DNA from: Streptomyces sp. NBC_00461 | Lineage (GTDB): Bacteria; Actinomycetota; Actinomycetes; Streptomycetales; Streptomycetaceae | NCBI RefSeq assembly: GCF_036013935.1 | Contig: NZ_CP107902.1 | Span: 8,651,001 to 8,715,000, forward strand | Direction: 5' to 3' | DNA length: 64,000 nt | Shown here: piece after piece, positions 39,959 to 53,634 of the stretch | Position numbering within the stretch: position 1 is the first letter of the stretch | How the letters are laid out: the number at the start of each line of letters is the position of its first letter | Position numbers and translations under genes: made by a program | Notes under the pieces: generated by a model | Databases searched by the model: none | Told to the model about the DNA's origin: nothing | What the model saw: the letters and a program-made list of their open reading frames with translations, nothing else

Positions 39959-40167
39959 GCGATCGTCACGAGCGTCTTCGAGAGGCGTTGCGTACGCTGA
40001 TCGCGGCCGTTTGTGAGGGGCACCCCGGGGCGTGAGGACGACCCCGAGTTCCCTTTCCGGCGCCTGATGCACCGTCAGAATGGTCAGCATTCGGTCAGCG
40101 TGAGTCCTGAGAAACCCAGGGAAAGCTGCCCGAATATGCGACTCGTTGTAGGGTGTGAAAATAGCCC

Positions 40168-40202
40168 TTGACCTGCAAAAACGCAGGCAGGGAGCCTACT
40201 TT
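40168..40202 (+). promoter_or_regulatory. Upstream elements of panD
   Basis: TTGACC (40168-40173) and TACTTT (40197-40202) look like promoter hexamers but are 23 bp apart. A small hairpin CCTGC-N6-GCAGG (40172-40187) overlaps the first. The promoter assignment is uncertain. Confidence 0.3.
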
Positions 40203-40215
40203 TGGGAGTGCCCCG

Positions 40216-40635
40216 ATGCTGCGCACGATGTTCAAGTCCAAGATCCACCGAGCCACCGTCACCCAGGCCGACCTGCACTACGTCGGATCCGTGACCATCG
40301 ACGCCGATCTGCTCGACGCCGCCGACCTGTTGCCCGGCGAGCTGGTGCACATCGTCGACATCACCAACGGCTCGCGCCTGGAGACGTACGTCATCGAGGG
40401 TGAGCGGGGCTCGGGCGTGATCGGGATCAACGGAGCAGCGGCCCATCTCGTCCACCCCGGCGATCTGGTGATCATCATCAGCTACGCTCAGGTGACCGAC
40501 GCCGAGGCGCGGGCACTCGAACCCCGGGTCGTGCACGTGGACCGCGACAACCGCATCGTGGCTCTGGGCGCCGACCCCTCCGAGCCGGTGCCGGGCTCGG
40601 ACCAGGAGCGCAGCCCGCAGGCCGTGCCCGCCTGA
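40216..40635 (+). CDS. panD: Aspartate 1-decarboxylase proenzyme (139 aa)
   Basis: Makes beta-alanine from L-aspartate for pantothenate and CoA. It is a pyruvoyl enzyme; the self-cleavage site is Gly24-Ser25 in [10 protein letters not shown], and the downstream core ([40 protein letters not shown]) is intact. ATG 40216 with GGGAG upstream gives the canonical N-terminus [16 protein letters not shown]; an earlier in-frame ATG does not. The GNAT gene follows 24 nt later and the two are likely cotranscribed. Confidence 0.97.
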   Translation: MLRTMFKSKIHRATVTQADLHYVGSVTIDADLLDAADLLPGELVHIVDITNGSRLETYVIEGERGSGVIGINGAAAHLVHPGDLVIIISYAQVTDAEARALEPRVVHVDRDNRIVALGADPSEPVPGSDQERSPQAVPA

Positions 40636-40659
40636 CCGCCGAACATCAGGAGCGTGCTC

Positions 40660-41004
40660 ATGAGCGACATCGAGATCCGCGACGACCGGGCGGCGGGCCG
40701 CCTGGAGGCTTACGACGGTGCCGACGTCGTCGGCCACGTCGAGTACTTCGTCCTCGAATCCCCCGAGCGCGCCCTGGTTCCCGTGCACACCATCGTGGAA
40801 CCGGCCCACGAGGGGAAGGGCATCGCGGGCTCGCTCGCCCGTGAGCTGTACGGCATCGCCCAGCGCGAGGAAATCGTCGTGGCCCCGCTGTGCCCGTACG
40901 TCGTCAAGTGGGCCGAGCGCCATCCCGACGAGGCCCCCGCGGCCGACCCGGAACTGCTGCGGGCGGCGAAGCGCTGGCTGGTGGCGCACCCGGACCGGTT
41001 CTGA
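40660..41004 (+). CDS. YjdJ/GCN5-related N-acetyltransferase-like protein (114 aa)
   Basis: A short GNAT-like fold (PVHTIVEPAHEGKGIAGSLARELYGIA is the acetyl-CoA pyrophosphate loop, then VAPLCPYVVKWAERHPD). It belongs to the compact family (PF14542 type) with an unknown acceptor. ATG 40660 sits 7-8 nt after AGGAG; a GTG two codons earlier is too close to the ribosome site. Confidence 0.85.
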   Translation: MSDIEIRDDRAAGRLEAYDGADVVGHVEYFVLESPERALVPVHTIVEPAHEGKGIAGSLARELYGIAQREEIVVAPLCPYVVKWAERHPDEAPAADPELLRAAKRWLVAHPDRF

Positions 41005-41021
41005 GACCGGTACCCGTCTCC

Positions 41022-41061
41022 CTCGAAGGCTCGAAGGCTCGAAGACTCGAAGACTCGAAGA
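41022..41061. repeat. Five 8-bp tandem repeats CTCGAAG(G/A)
   Basis: Two CTCGAAGG units are followed by three CTCGAAGA units in the 72-nt gap between the GNAT gene and the racemase-like gene. The array ends just before that gene's ribosome site. Confidence 0.9.
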
Positions 41062-41076
41062 AAGGCCTCCGCCCGC

Positions 41077-41715
41077 ATGCTGGCCCTCCTGCACACCTCG
41101 CCCCTGCACGTCCCGGTCTTCGACGCCCTGCGTGACGAGGACCACCAGGGCCTGGACCTGCGGCACTTCGTCGACGAGGAGTTGCTGGCCCGGGCCCGCC
41201 ACGAGGGTCCGGAGGCGGTGGCGGACGAGGTGCGGGCGGTGCTGGACAAGGCCGTCGGCGAGGGCGCGCGGGCCGTTCTGTGCACCTGCTCGACCATCGG
41301 CGCCATCGCGGAGGCGGCAGCTTCCGGGGCCGGGGTGCCGGTGGTGCGCTCCGACCGTCCGATGGCGGCCGCCGCGGTGGCCGCCGGCTCGCGGATCGTC
41401 GTCCTGGCCACCGTGGAGAGCACGTTCGGTCCGACGACGGATCTGGTCGAGGACGAGGCCCGTCGCGCCGGGAGGCCCGTCCAGGTGCGGACCCAGCTCG
41501 TCGAAGGCGCCTGGACCCGCTTCGAGGCGGGTGACACCGAGGGCTGCGCCCGTCTTGTGGCAGCCGCGATCGACGCGGTCGCCGACGCCGACGCGATCGT
41601 TCTGGCCCAGGGCTCCATGGCCCCGGCGCAGCACCTCACGACGACCACGGTCCCGGTGCTGTCCAGCCCGCGCGCGGGCCTCGCCGCAGGCGCGGTGGCG
41701 GTGCGCACCGCTTAG
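41077..41715 (+). CDS. Aspartate/glutamate racemase-family protein (212 aa)
   Basis: Two-domain racemase fold. The first catalytic Cys lies in AVLCTCSTIGAIAEAA (near residue 70). In the second half ADAIVLAQGSMAPA takes the place of the usual second Cys motif (LGCTH), with Ser where Cys is expected, so it may be an arylmalonate decarboxylase- or Asp/Glu racemase-like enzyme rather than a true racemase. Start ATG 41077. Substrate unknown. Confidence 0.75.
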   Translation: MLALLHTSPLHVPVFDALRDEDHQGLDLRHFVDEELLARARHEGPEAVADEVRAVLDKAVGEGARAVLCTCSTIGAIAEAAASGAGVPVVRSDRPMAAAAVAAGSRIVVLATVESTFGPTTDLVEDEARRAGRPVQVRTQLVEGAWTRFEAGDTEGCARLVAAAIDAVADADAIVLAQGSMAPAQHLTTTTVPVLSSPRAGLAAGAVAVRTA

Positions 41716-41841
41716 GCCCACCGGCCCTTTGCCGACCTACGGGCGCGTGAGTACGGGGCGGGTGGGTGAGTGGGGAGACCGCTGTCGGGTACGCGGGGAA
41801 GTAGTCCAGAGCCGACGCCGAGCGACTCGCCGGAGGACATC

Positions 41842-42075
41842 ATGACCGACCCGTACCCCGACCCCGTACCTCCCGCACCCGGCCCGGACCCCCGGCCGCC
41901 GGACCCGTATCCGTCCCCGGTCCCCACTCCGCAACCCCCGTCCCCGGAACCCACTCCACCGCCGCCTCCGCCATCACCGCCGACCCCGACGCCGGACCCG
42001 GGTCCCTCCCCGTCACCGGTCCCACCGGGCCCGGAACCAGTCCCGAGCCCGCAGCCGGGACCTCCGCTGACCTGA
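41842..42075 (+). CDS. Proline-rich low-complexity small protein (77 aa)
   Basis: Well over half of the residues are proline, in PxP and PxPxP patterns with Asp, Ser and Glu (DPYPDPVPPAPGPDPRPPDP). GGAGGA sits at optimal distance before ATG 41842, which supports real translation. No signal peptide or membrane segment is seen. Such a chain would be extended and could only be an acidic linker-like polypeptide. Function unknown. Confidence 0.6.
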   Translation: MTDPYPDPVPPAPGPDPRPPDPYPSPVPTPQPPSPEPTPPPPPPSPPTPTPDPGPSPSPVPPGPEPVPSPQPGPPLT

Positions 42076-42760
42076 CCCGACCTGAGCTGGGTCTCACGGA
42101 GGGTGAGATTTCGTTACTGCGGCCCGCCGGGGTCGAGCGGATCAGCGGAGACAACAAGGCGGGTCTGTACCGCGCCACCGATCCTGATCACGGGCTCGTC
42201 AGGGACGAACACGGGCGCCCGGTGGTACAGCTCGTGCGCGAGGCGTACGACTGGACGCGCCTGACCATCGGCGGCGCGTGGCGTGCGCTGTGGCTGTTCG
42301 TGCTGCCCTTCCTGCTGGTCAACCTGGTGGCATGGATGCAGCCGCGCCGGCCGTGCGGCACGGACAAACTGCATACCAAAGTGGCCGGGGCGGTCTACGA
42401 GTTCGGCGCCCGCCTGCTACCCCTGTCGCTCACCGTGCTGGTCGTGGGGACGTTCGGCCAGTTGGACCAGTTCGCGCGGCAGTGCGCGCGTGACACCACC
42501 GCGGTGTCCTGCTCTTCGCCGTGATCCTCGCGATGGCCCTCGGCGTGATCCTCTCCGTGCCGTGGCTGCACAACCACTTCGGTCTCCGGCTGTCCGGCAC
42601 GTCCCGTCGCGCACAGTGGCTTCTGCGTGTGCGCCGTCTGCCGGGGCGGGACACGCCGCCCCGGCGGACCACCGAGCCGTCACCCCACGGGTGCGCCGGC
42701 CAGTGCCGCAGGGAGGAGCGGCCCGCCGGACATCCTGCGGACCGCTCCTTCGGCGGGTGA
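42076..42760 (+). pseudogene. Broken integral membrane protein gene
   Basis: An open frame without a start codon reads LTEGEISLLRPAGVERISGD, NKAGLYRATDPDHGLVRDEH, then a membrane part (WRALWLFVLPFLLVNLVAW, LLPLSLTVLVVGTFGQLDQF) and stops at 42524. The neighbouring frame continues with VILAMALGVILSVPWLHNHF. It looks like the N-terminal part of a larger Streptomyces membrane protein with a frameshift near 42500 and a lost 3' part. The final 100 bases are not obviously coding. Confidence 0.6.
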
Positions 42761-42783
42761 GGCCGTGTCGTGTCCTGGGCGGA

Positions 42784-46812
<4,029 letters not shown>

Positions 46813-47040
46813 GAGCTGCTCCTCTGCGTGCGGCGGGGGCGGTGCGCCCTGCGCGACGAACGGTCGGCCTTCATAAGCAACACGATGCCTTGTGGATCTG
46901 TTCCCGTCGTCGTCCCTGAGCAGGCAATGGGTCCTACTGCCGATGGAGTACGAATCGGGCGCCGTCCTACCCAAGGTGGGCGACACGGGGTGGAGGCCCC
47001 CCAATGGGAACCCCTAGGGCCCTTGGTACTACTGCTCCTC

Positions 47041-47841
47041 GTGGACCTCGATCAGGATCTCGCCGCCCTCGGACCGCTCGGCGGCTTCTTCGTACTACGC
47101 ACCGGCGGAGCACCGCATGCGCCCCTGCCGACGCTGGCGGCCGCGTACACGGCGTACACCGACTCGGCGTACACGACACACACGCAGACGACGTACGCGC
47201 CATACGCGGACGAAAACCAGTTTTCTGATGCTTTTAGAAATCCTATTACTTTCCGGGTCATAAAGGTCGCGCATTCCCTCCGCGCTCCCGAGATGCGGGT
47301 CGCTGCCTCCGTGGCCCAGCAGGGGCTCGCTGCCCGGCTGTGGTCGGTGACGCTCGCCTGCGCCGTCCTCTACGGCGGCATTCCCGACCTGGACCCCGGG
47401 CTGGTGCACTGGGACCCCGACGCCGGCGCCCCCGACGACCTGTGGCTCTCCGAGATCCGCCCGCTGCCCGCGGACTCCGCGACCGTCGCGGACGTCGTGC
47501 TGGAGGGCCACCTCGAACCGCTGGCGGCGGCCCTGCGCGCCCGCCACCGCATCGCCCCCGGCCTGCTGCGGGGCAACGCGGCATCCGCGCTGGCGGGCGC
47601 CGCCCGGCAACTGGACCAGTGGGCCCGCGCCCACGGACACCCGCGGGCCGCCGCGCACACCCGCTCCCTCACCGTCGAGCTCCTCGCGCACCCCCTGCTG
47701 TCCGGCACCGGCACGCTCACCGGCACCTCCTTCCGCCGCCGCAGCTGCTGCCTCTACTACCGGGTGCCCGGCGGAGGCTTGTGCGGTGACTGTTGCTTCA
47801 CACGACCGCCGCGCTCTTCCGCGCACGACACATCTGGGTGA
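47041..47841 (+). CDS. (2Fe-2S)-binding FhuF-like protein (about 266 aa)
   Basis: The C-terminus carries CCLYYRVPGGGLCGDCCF, the CC-x10-C-x2-C cluster motif of siderophore ferric-reductase FhuF-type proteins. The middle (VAASVAQQGLAARLWSVTLACAVLYGGIPDLDP) is the conserved FhuF-like core. The start is uncertain: GTG 47041 gives a typical N-terminus (MDLDQDLAALGPLG) but lacks a ribosome site. Residues 30-60 form a Thr/Tyr repeat linker, followed by an AT-rich patch with rare codons (47213-47268). Likely role: releasing iron from siderophores in the cytosol. It lies just before the GlgA gene. Confidence 0.75.
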   Translation: MDLDQDLAALGPLGGFFVLRTGGAPHAPLPTLAAAYTAYTDSAYTTHTQTTYAPYADENQFSDAFRNPITFRVIKVAHSLRAPEMRVAASVAQQGLAARLWSVTLACAVLYGGIPDLDPGLVHWDPDAGAPDDLWLSEIRPLPADSATVADVVLEGHLEPLAAALRARHRIAPGLLRGNAASALAGAARQLDQWARAHGHPRAAAHTRSLTVELLAHPLLSGTGTLTGTSFRRRSCCLYYRVPGGGLCGDCCFTRPPRSSAHDTSG

Positions 47842-47879
47842 CCATGAGAGAACCGGTCGCCGAGAGCTGGGGGTTGCGG

Positions 47880-49031
47880 GTGCGAGTGGGACTGCTGACC
47901 CGGGAGTACCCGCCGGACGTGTACGGCGGCGCGGGTGTTCATGTCGAGTTCCTCGCCCGGGAGTTGACGTCCCTGGTCGACCTCGAAGTGCACTGCTGGG
48001 GCGAGGGCCGCGGGGTGGGCGTCATACGCCACCGACCGTGGGCCGCCCTGGACACCGCCAACGACGCGCTGCGCACGTTCTCCGTCGACCTCGCGATGGC
48101 CGCCGGGCTCGAAGGCCGCGACCTCGTGCACTCCCACACCTGGTACGCCAACCTCGGCGGCCACCTCGCCAAGATGCTGTACGGCGTACCGCACGTGATG
48201 ACGGCGCACTCCCTGGAGCCGCTGCGCCCCTGGAAGGCCGAGCAGCTCGGCGGCGGATACGCCCTCTCCAGCTGGGCGGAGCGCACCGCGATCGAGACCG
48301 CCGACGCCGTGATCGCCGTGTCCGGCGCCATGCGCGAGGACATCCTCACCTGCTATCCGACGCTGGATCCGGCCAAGGTCCACATCGTGCACAACGGCAT
48401 CGACACCACCCTCTACCGCCCCGACAGCGGCACCGACGTGCTGGACCGCCTCGGCCTCGACCGGAAGCGCCCGTACGTCCTGTTCGTCGGCCGCATCACC
48501 CGCCAGAAGGGCGTGCCCCACCTGCTACGGGCCGTGCGGGGCATCGATCCGGCCGCGCAGGTCGTGCTGTGCGCGGGAGCGCCCGACACCCCGGAGATCG
48601 ACCGGGAGTTCCGCGAGCTCTACCAGGAGCTGAGCCGTGTGCGTGAGGGCGTGCACTGGATCCCGCAGATGCTGCCGCGCCCCGAGGTGATCCAGCTCCT
48701 CACGCACGCCGCCGCGTTCGCCTGCCCGTCGGTGTACGAACCCCTCGGTATCGTCAACCTGGAGGCGATGGCCTGCGGGACTCCCGTCGTCGCCTCCCAG
48801 GTCGGCGGCATTCCCGAGGTCGTGGACGACGGCAAGACGGGGCTGCTCGTGGCCGTGGACGACGACTTCGAGGCGGGCCTCACACGGGCACTGGACCAGG
48901 TGATCGGCGATCCGGAGGCTGCCCGCCGGATGGGCGAGGCCGGCCGGGAGCGCGCGGTGGGGGAGTTCGGCTGGGACGCCGTCGCCCGCCGTACGGTCCG
49001 TCTTTATAAGGACACCCTCAAACTGGGCTAG
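47880..49031 (+). CDS. glgA: Glycogen synthase / ADP-glucose:maltose-1-phosphate synthase, GT4 family (383 aa)
   Basis: GT-B glycosyltransferase: acceptor-side motif [16 protein letters not shown], donor-side VGRITRQKG and the E-x7-E motif in [20 protein letters not shown]. The length of about 385 residues and GT4 type match the actinobacterial GlgM branch, which makes maltose 1-phosphate from ADP-glucose and glucose 1-phosphate for GlgE; canonical glycogen synthase activity is the alternative. GTG 47880 matches the usual family N-terminus; ATG 47844, two bases after the preceding stop, would add 12 residues. GlgC, the ADP-glucose supplier, follows 106 nt later. Confidence 0.9.
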   Translation: MRVGLLTREYPPDVYGGAGVHVEFLARELTSLVDLEVHCWGEGRGVGVIRHRPWAALDTANDALRTFSVDLAMAAGLEGRDLVHSHTWYANLGGHLAKMLYGVPHVMTAHSLEPLRPWKAEQLGGGYALSSWAERTAIETADAVIAVSGAMREDILTCYPTLDPAKVHIVHNGIDTTLYRPDSGTDVLDRLGLDRKRPYVLFVGRITRQKGVPHLLRAVRGIDPAAQVVLCAGAPDTPEIDREFRELYQELSRVREGVHWIPQMLPRPEVIQLLTHAAAFACPSVYEPLGIVNLEAMACGTPVVASQVGGIPEVVDDGKTGLLVAVDDDFEAGLTRALDQVIGDPEAARRMGEAGRERAVGEFGWDAVARRTVRLYKDTLKLG

Positions 49032-49137
49032 AACACTCTGGACTGGAAAGGAACACAGCGGCAGGGAGTTCCTCGAACAGGCTTACACCCCCCTGTGCAG
49101 GGGCAGGCATGGATCAACCACGGTGAGGGGAGCGGCC

Positions 49138-50358
49138 ATGCGTCGTGGCGGACCTTCGGTGCTCGGGATCGTACTGGCGGGCGGAGAAGGCAAACGCCTG
49201 ATGCCCCTGACCGCGGACCGGGCGAAACCAGCGGTCACCTTCGGCGGCACGTACCGCCTTGTCGACTTCGTCCTGTCCAACCTCGTCAACGGCGACATCC
49301 TGCGCATCTGCGTCCTCACGCAGTACAAGTCGCACTCGCTGGACCGGCACATCACCACCACCTGGCGGATGTCCAGCCTGCTCGGCAACTACGTCACCCC
49401 GGTCCCGGCACAGCAGCGGCTCGGCCCGCGCTGGTACCTGGGCAGCGCCGACGCCATCCTGCAGTCCCTGAACCTCGTGCACGACGAGGCGCCCGAGTAC
49501 GTCGTCGTCTTCGGCGCCGACCACGTGTACCGCATGGACCCCAGCCAGATGCTGGCCCAGCACATGGAGAGCGGCGCGGGTGTGACGGTCGCGGGGATCC
49601 GCGTGCCGCGCACCGAGTCCTCGCAGTTCGGCGTGATCACCCCGGGCTCGGACGGGCTGACGGTCGATGGCTTCCTGGAGAAGCCGGCCGACCCGCCCGG
49701 CCTGGCGGACGACCCGGAGTGCGTGTTCGCCTCGATGGGCAACTACATCTTCACCACCAAGGCCCTCATCGAGGCCCTGCAGCGGGACGCCGAGGACGAG
49801 CACTCCGTGCACGACATGGGCGGCTCGATCCTGCCCCAGCTCACCGAACGCGGCGAGGCGCAGCTGTACGACTTCAGCGCCAACCACGTGCCCGGCGAGA
49901 CCAGCCGCGACCGCGGCTACTGGCGTGACGTCGGCACCCTCGACGCGTACTACGACGCCCACATGGACCTGATCGCCGAGCGCCCGGCGTTCAACCTCTA
50001 CAACCGCCAGTGGCCCATCTACACCCACGCCAACCAGCTCTCCCCGGCCCGTTTCAACGCGGGCGGCATGGCCAGTGAGTCCATCATCAGCGCGGGCTGC
50101 CTCATCCGGGGCCAGGTCACCCGGTCCATCCTGTCCCCCGGCGTCAGAGTCGACCCGGGCGCCGTGGTCCAGGGCTCCGTCCTGCACGACAACGTCCACA
50201 TCGGCCGCGGCGCGGTGGTGCGCGGGGCGGTCCTGGACAAGAACGTCGAGGTCCCGCCGGGCGCCACGATCGGCGTCAACCCGGACCGGGACGCGGAGCT
50301 GTACACCGTCTCCAAGGGCGGGGTGATCGCCCTGGGGAAGGGGCAGGTGGTGTCGTAG
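49138..50358 (+). CDS. glgC: Glucose-1-phosphate adenylyltransferase (406 aa)
   Basis: Makes ADP-glucose from glucose 1-phosphate and ATP. The nucleotidyltransferase motif [21 protein letters not shown], the catalytic [10 protein letters not shown] and the substrate-binding FLEKP are intact. A left-handed beta-helix domain ends the protein (about 300-400; [21 protein letters not shown]). ATG 49138 follows GAGGGGAG. It pairs with the GlgA/GlgM gene to form the ADP-glucose branch of alpha-glucan synthesis. Confidence 0.97.
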   Translation: MRRGGPSVLGIVLAGGEGKRLMPLTADRAKPAVTFGGTYRLVDFVLSNLVNGDILRICVLTQYKSHSLDRHITTTWRMSSLLGNYVTPVPAQQRLGPRWYLGSADAILQSLNLVHDEAPEYVVVFGADHVYRMDPSQMLAQHMESGAGVTVAGIRVPRTESSQFGVITPGSDGLTVDGFLEKPADPPGLADDPECVFASMGNYIFTTKALIEALQRDAEDEHSVHDMGGSILPQLTERGEAQLYDFSANHVPGETSRDRGYWRDVGTLDAYYDAHMDLIAERPAFNLYNRQWPIYTHANQLSPARFNAGGMASESIISAGCLIRGQVTRSILSPGVRVDPGAVVQGSVLHDNVHIGRGAVVRGAVLDKNVEVPPGATIGVNPDRDAELYTVSKGGVIALGKGQVVS

Positions 50359-50370
50359 CCGACGGGCCGG

Positions 50371-50757
50371 TCAGCCGGCTGCCTCCTGCATCGCCCGGAA
50401 GTTCTTCATGATGGCCTCGCTGGTGGGCCGCACGTCCTTGGTCGGGCTGAACTGCAGGGCCTCGGTGCCCGGCGCAGTGCGCACGGGGACATGTCCGGGC
50501 GGTGCGTAGTACGCGTCGCCCTCCTCGTAGACCTCGTCGTGGTCCGCGTAGTGGAAGATCAGCTGCCCCTTGAAGACATAGCCCCAGTGCGGGCACTGGC
50601 ACCGGTCGTCGGGCAGTCCCCTGAGCAGGAGCGTGTGATCGACGTTCTCGCGGAAGGTGATGAAGTCCACCGTGTAGTCGTCCAACTCCTCGGACCGGTC
50701 GAGAACGATTCCGAAGTCGCCGCCCTGGGTGGCCGTCTCCCTGGATACCTTCGACAT
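50371..50757 (-). CDS. Cupin-fold protein (128 aa)
   Basis: Small single-domain beta-barrel. The two cupin motifs are recognisable but poor in metal ligands: CPHWGYVFKGQLIFHY in place of G(X)5HXH(X)3-4E, and GDAYYAPPGHVPV in the second. Metal binding is therefore doubtful. ATG 50755-50757 has GCGAGGGAG upstream. It converges on glgC with 12 nt between stops. Substrate unknown. Confidence 0.75.
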   Translation of the reverse strand: MSKVSRETATQGGDFGIVLDRSEELDDYTVDFITFRENVDHTLLLRGLPDDRCQCPHWGYVFKGQLIFHYADHDEVYEEGDAYYAPPGHVPVRTAPGTEALQFSPTKDVRPTSEAIMKNFRAMQEAAG

Positions 50758-50958
50758 CTCCCTCGCCCCTTTCTGCTGAGGGTGCCGTCGCAGCCGACTC
50801 GCGCGACACAGGGGTGTCGTCCCCATTCTTCGCCGGTGGCGGTGAGGGGGCCACTCGCGGCCACTCGCCGGTTCCTGCCGCGGCTCGTCACGTCCCGTCC
50901 CTTTGTCATGTCCCTGGACGCAATCCGGAATCCGTGTTGTCATGCCAACTGCTGTCCA

Positions 50959-50972
50959 TGACAACGTTGTTA
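50959..50972 (+). promoter_or_regulatory. LacI-type operator upstream of the GH2 gene
   Basis: TGACAACGTTGTTA is one base from a perfect 14-bp palindrome and has the central CG and spacing typical of LacI-family operators. A wider inverted repeat TTGTCATG-N12-CATGACAA (50937-50964) overlaps it. Both lie 12-45 nt before the GTG start, where a bound repressor would block transcription. Confidence 0.5.
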
Positions 50973-50983
50973 TGGGAGGTTCC

Positions 50984-53594
50984 GTGCACACCAGACGTCT
51001 CAGAGACCGGCTCGCCCTCCTGCTCGCAGCGGCGCTCGGCGCGGCCGGGCTGGCCGCCGCGCCCTGTGCGACCGCGGCCGACGACCCGGTGGAGGTCCAC
51101 GGTCTGAAGGGCGAGTACTACACCCAGTCCGCGCCCGGCGCCTTCGACTTCGACCAGCTCAAGGCGACCGGCTTCGATCCGAATCTCGACTTCGACAACC
51201 TCGAACCGAGGCTCGCCCTCGCCACCGGGCAGTCGGACGACGTCAGCGTCCGCTGGACCGGGAAGATCGTCCCGGAGAAGTCCGGCCCCCACACCTTCTC
51301 GGTCATCGGCGACAACGGCTTCCGGCTGTGGGTCGACGGGAAGACCGTCATCGACCACTGGGTGGACGACTGGGACCGCGAACAGACCGGTGAGCCCGTC
51401 GAGTTGACCGCGGGCAAGGCCTACGACATCAGGGTCGAGTACTTCGAGCACTACGGCGGCTCCAACCTCCATCTGCGCTGGACCGAGCCCGGCGGCAGCA
51501 AGGAGCCCGTCCCGCAGTCGGCGTTCCGGCTGCCCGACGGATTCGACTACGACGGTGCCATCGCCACCACCGTCCTCGGCACGGGCCGCACCCTGAAGCT
51601 CGACTTCGCCCGGCGCCTCGCCGCACCCCCGGCCGGCCTCTCCGACCACCTCGAAGCGGTGATCGGCGGCGCCAAGTGGCCGCTGGGGACGGCGAAACGG
51701 GACCCCGCCGACCCACGCTCCCTCCTCGTAGCCCTCAAGGAACCCGTCGTCGGCAACAAGACCGGCACCGCACACGGCACCGCCGACGTCCGCTACGACG
51801 GAAGCGGCGGCCTCACCGGCACCGACGGCAACGTTGTCAAGGGTTTCTGGAGCAGCGGCCCCAACCGCTCCACGTACGAACTGCGCACGAAGTGGGCCGA
51901 CCAGGTGGGCCCGGACAACGCGCACCCCGAGTACCCGCGCCCGCAGCTGACCCGACCCGACTGGCGCAACCTCAACGGGCGTTGGCAGTTCGCCGCCGCC
52001 ACGGCGGGCGAGCGGCCGCCCGTCGGCAGGAACCTCGCCGAGCGCATCCTCGTCCCGTACCCCGTCGAGTCCCAGCTCTCCGGCCTCGAACGGCACGAGG
52101 ACCGGATGTGGTACCGCCGCACGTTCACCGTCCCCGCCGACTGGAGGATCGGCTCCGGCAAGCGGCTGCGGCTCAACTTCGGCGCCGTCGACTGGCGGTC
52201 CGAGGTGTACATCAACGGCACCGCAGTGGCCCAACACCAGGGCGGCTACGACAAGTTCAGTGCCGACATCACCGACGCCCTGAGACCCGGCCGCACCCAG
52301 GAGCTCATCGTCGGTGTGTACGACCCGACCGACGCGGCCGCCGGCGAGAACCCGCCGCTCGGCAAGCAGCGCCTGGACCCCGGCGGCATCTGGTACACGC
52401 CGACCTCGGGCATCTGGCAGACGGTGTGGATGGAGCCGGTGGCGACCGACCACGTCGACTCCCTCAAGCTGACCCCCGACGTCGCGGGCAGCCGACTCAC
52501 CGTCGAGGCGTGGGGAGTTCGCGACGGCGTGCCGATCACCGCGACCGCGTACGACGGACAGCGCAAGGTCGCCACGGTCCGCGGCCGCACCGGCGCCCCG
52601 CTCACCCTGACGATCCACGACCCGCACCTGTGGTCGCCGGACGACCCGTTCCTCTACGACCTGAAGGTCACCGTCGGCGCCGACCGCGTCGGCAGCTACT
52701 TCGGGATGCGTTCGATCGCCGTCGAGAAGGTGAACGGCGTCCCGCGCACGGTGCTCAACGGCAAACCGGTCTTCATGATGGCCACCCTCGACCAGGGCTT
52801 CTGGCCCGACGGCCTCTACACGGCCCCGACTGACGAGGCCCTGGCCCACGACCTGAAGGTGCACAAGCAGCTCGGCTTCAACGCCGTGCGCAAGCACATC
52901 AAGGTCGAGCCCGACCGCTGGTTCTACTGGGCAGACCGGCTGGGCCTGATGGTCTGGCAGGACATGCCCGCGATGACCGCCGGGGTGACCCCGAGTGCCG
53001 ACGCCCGCGCCGAGTGCGAGCGCGAGATGAAGCAGATGATCGACGAGCACATCAGCAGCCCGTCGGTCGTCATGTGGGTCACGTTCAACGAGGGCTGGGG
53101 CCAGTTCGACATGGCCCGCGTCGCCGACCAGGCGAAGGCATGGGACCCGACCCGGCTGGTCAACTCCATGTCCGGGCTCAACCTCGGGGGCCGACGGCGG
53201 CACCGGCGACATCATGGATGAGCACGGTTACCCGAGCCCCGCCCTGCCACCCCGTCCGGACGGCCGACGCGCCCTGGTGAGCGGCGAGTACGGCGGCCTC
53301 GGCCTCGCGGTCCCCGGGCATGCCTGGTCCGTTCAGCAGTCGTACGTCGATGTCGACCCGGCCACCTACACCGACGACTACCTGGCCCGACTCGCCGAGG
53401 TGCACGCCCTGGCCTGCAAGGGCGGCAACGGCGCGGTCTACACCCAGATCTCCGACGTCGAGGGCGAGCTCAACGGCCTGCTGACGTACGACCGCAGGGT
53501 GCTGAAGCCCGACGTGCAGCGCGTGAAGGCGGCCCAGCAGGCCCTGATCCGCGACGCGTCCCAGGCGACTCCCGCAGGCTGCCCGACCACCTGA
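50984..53594 (+). pseudogene. Secreted PA14-GH2 glycoside hydrolase, split by a +1 frameshift
   Basis: GTG 50984 follows GGGAGGT and starts a signal peptide (about 1-36). A PA14 domain follows (about 45-170; GDNGFRLWVDGKTVIDHW), then the GH2 sugar-binding, Ig-like and TIM-barrel domains. The acid/base Glu sits in VTFNEGWGQF. The frame stops at 53221. At a run of five G (53186-53190), removing one G joins it to the frame 53214-53594, which holds the likely nucleophile Glu in SGEYGG. The frameshift thus separates the two catalytic residues, so the short product should be inactive. It may be a true pseudogene or a base-calling error. Possible activity: beta-galactosidase, beta-glucuronidase or beta-mannosidase. 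It forms a pair with GH92. Confidence 0.85.
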
Positions 53595-53634
53595 ACCCCA
53601 GATGCGCATCCCACTGCTCCGGAGGTCTTACCGC

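Noticed and set aside
49084..49104. Small hairpin CCCCTG-TG-CAGGGG between glgA and glgC as a terminator.
   Set aside because: The loop of two bases is too short and no T-run follows; the genes are probably cotranscribed or separately promoted.
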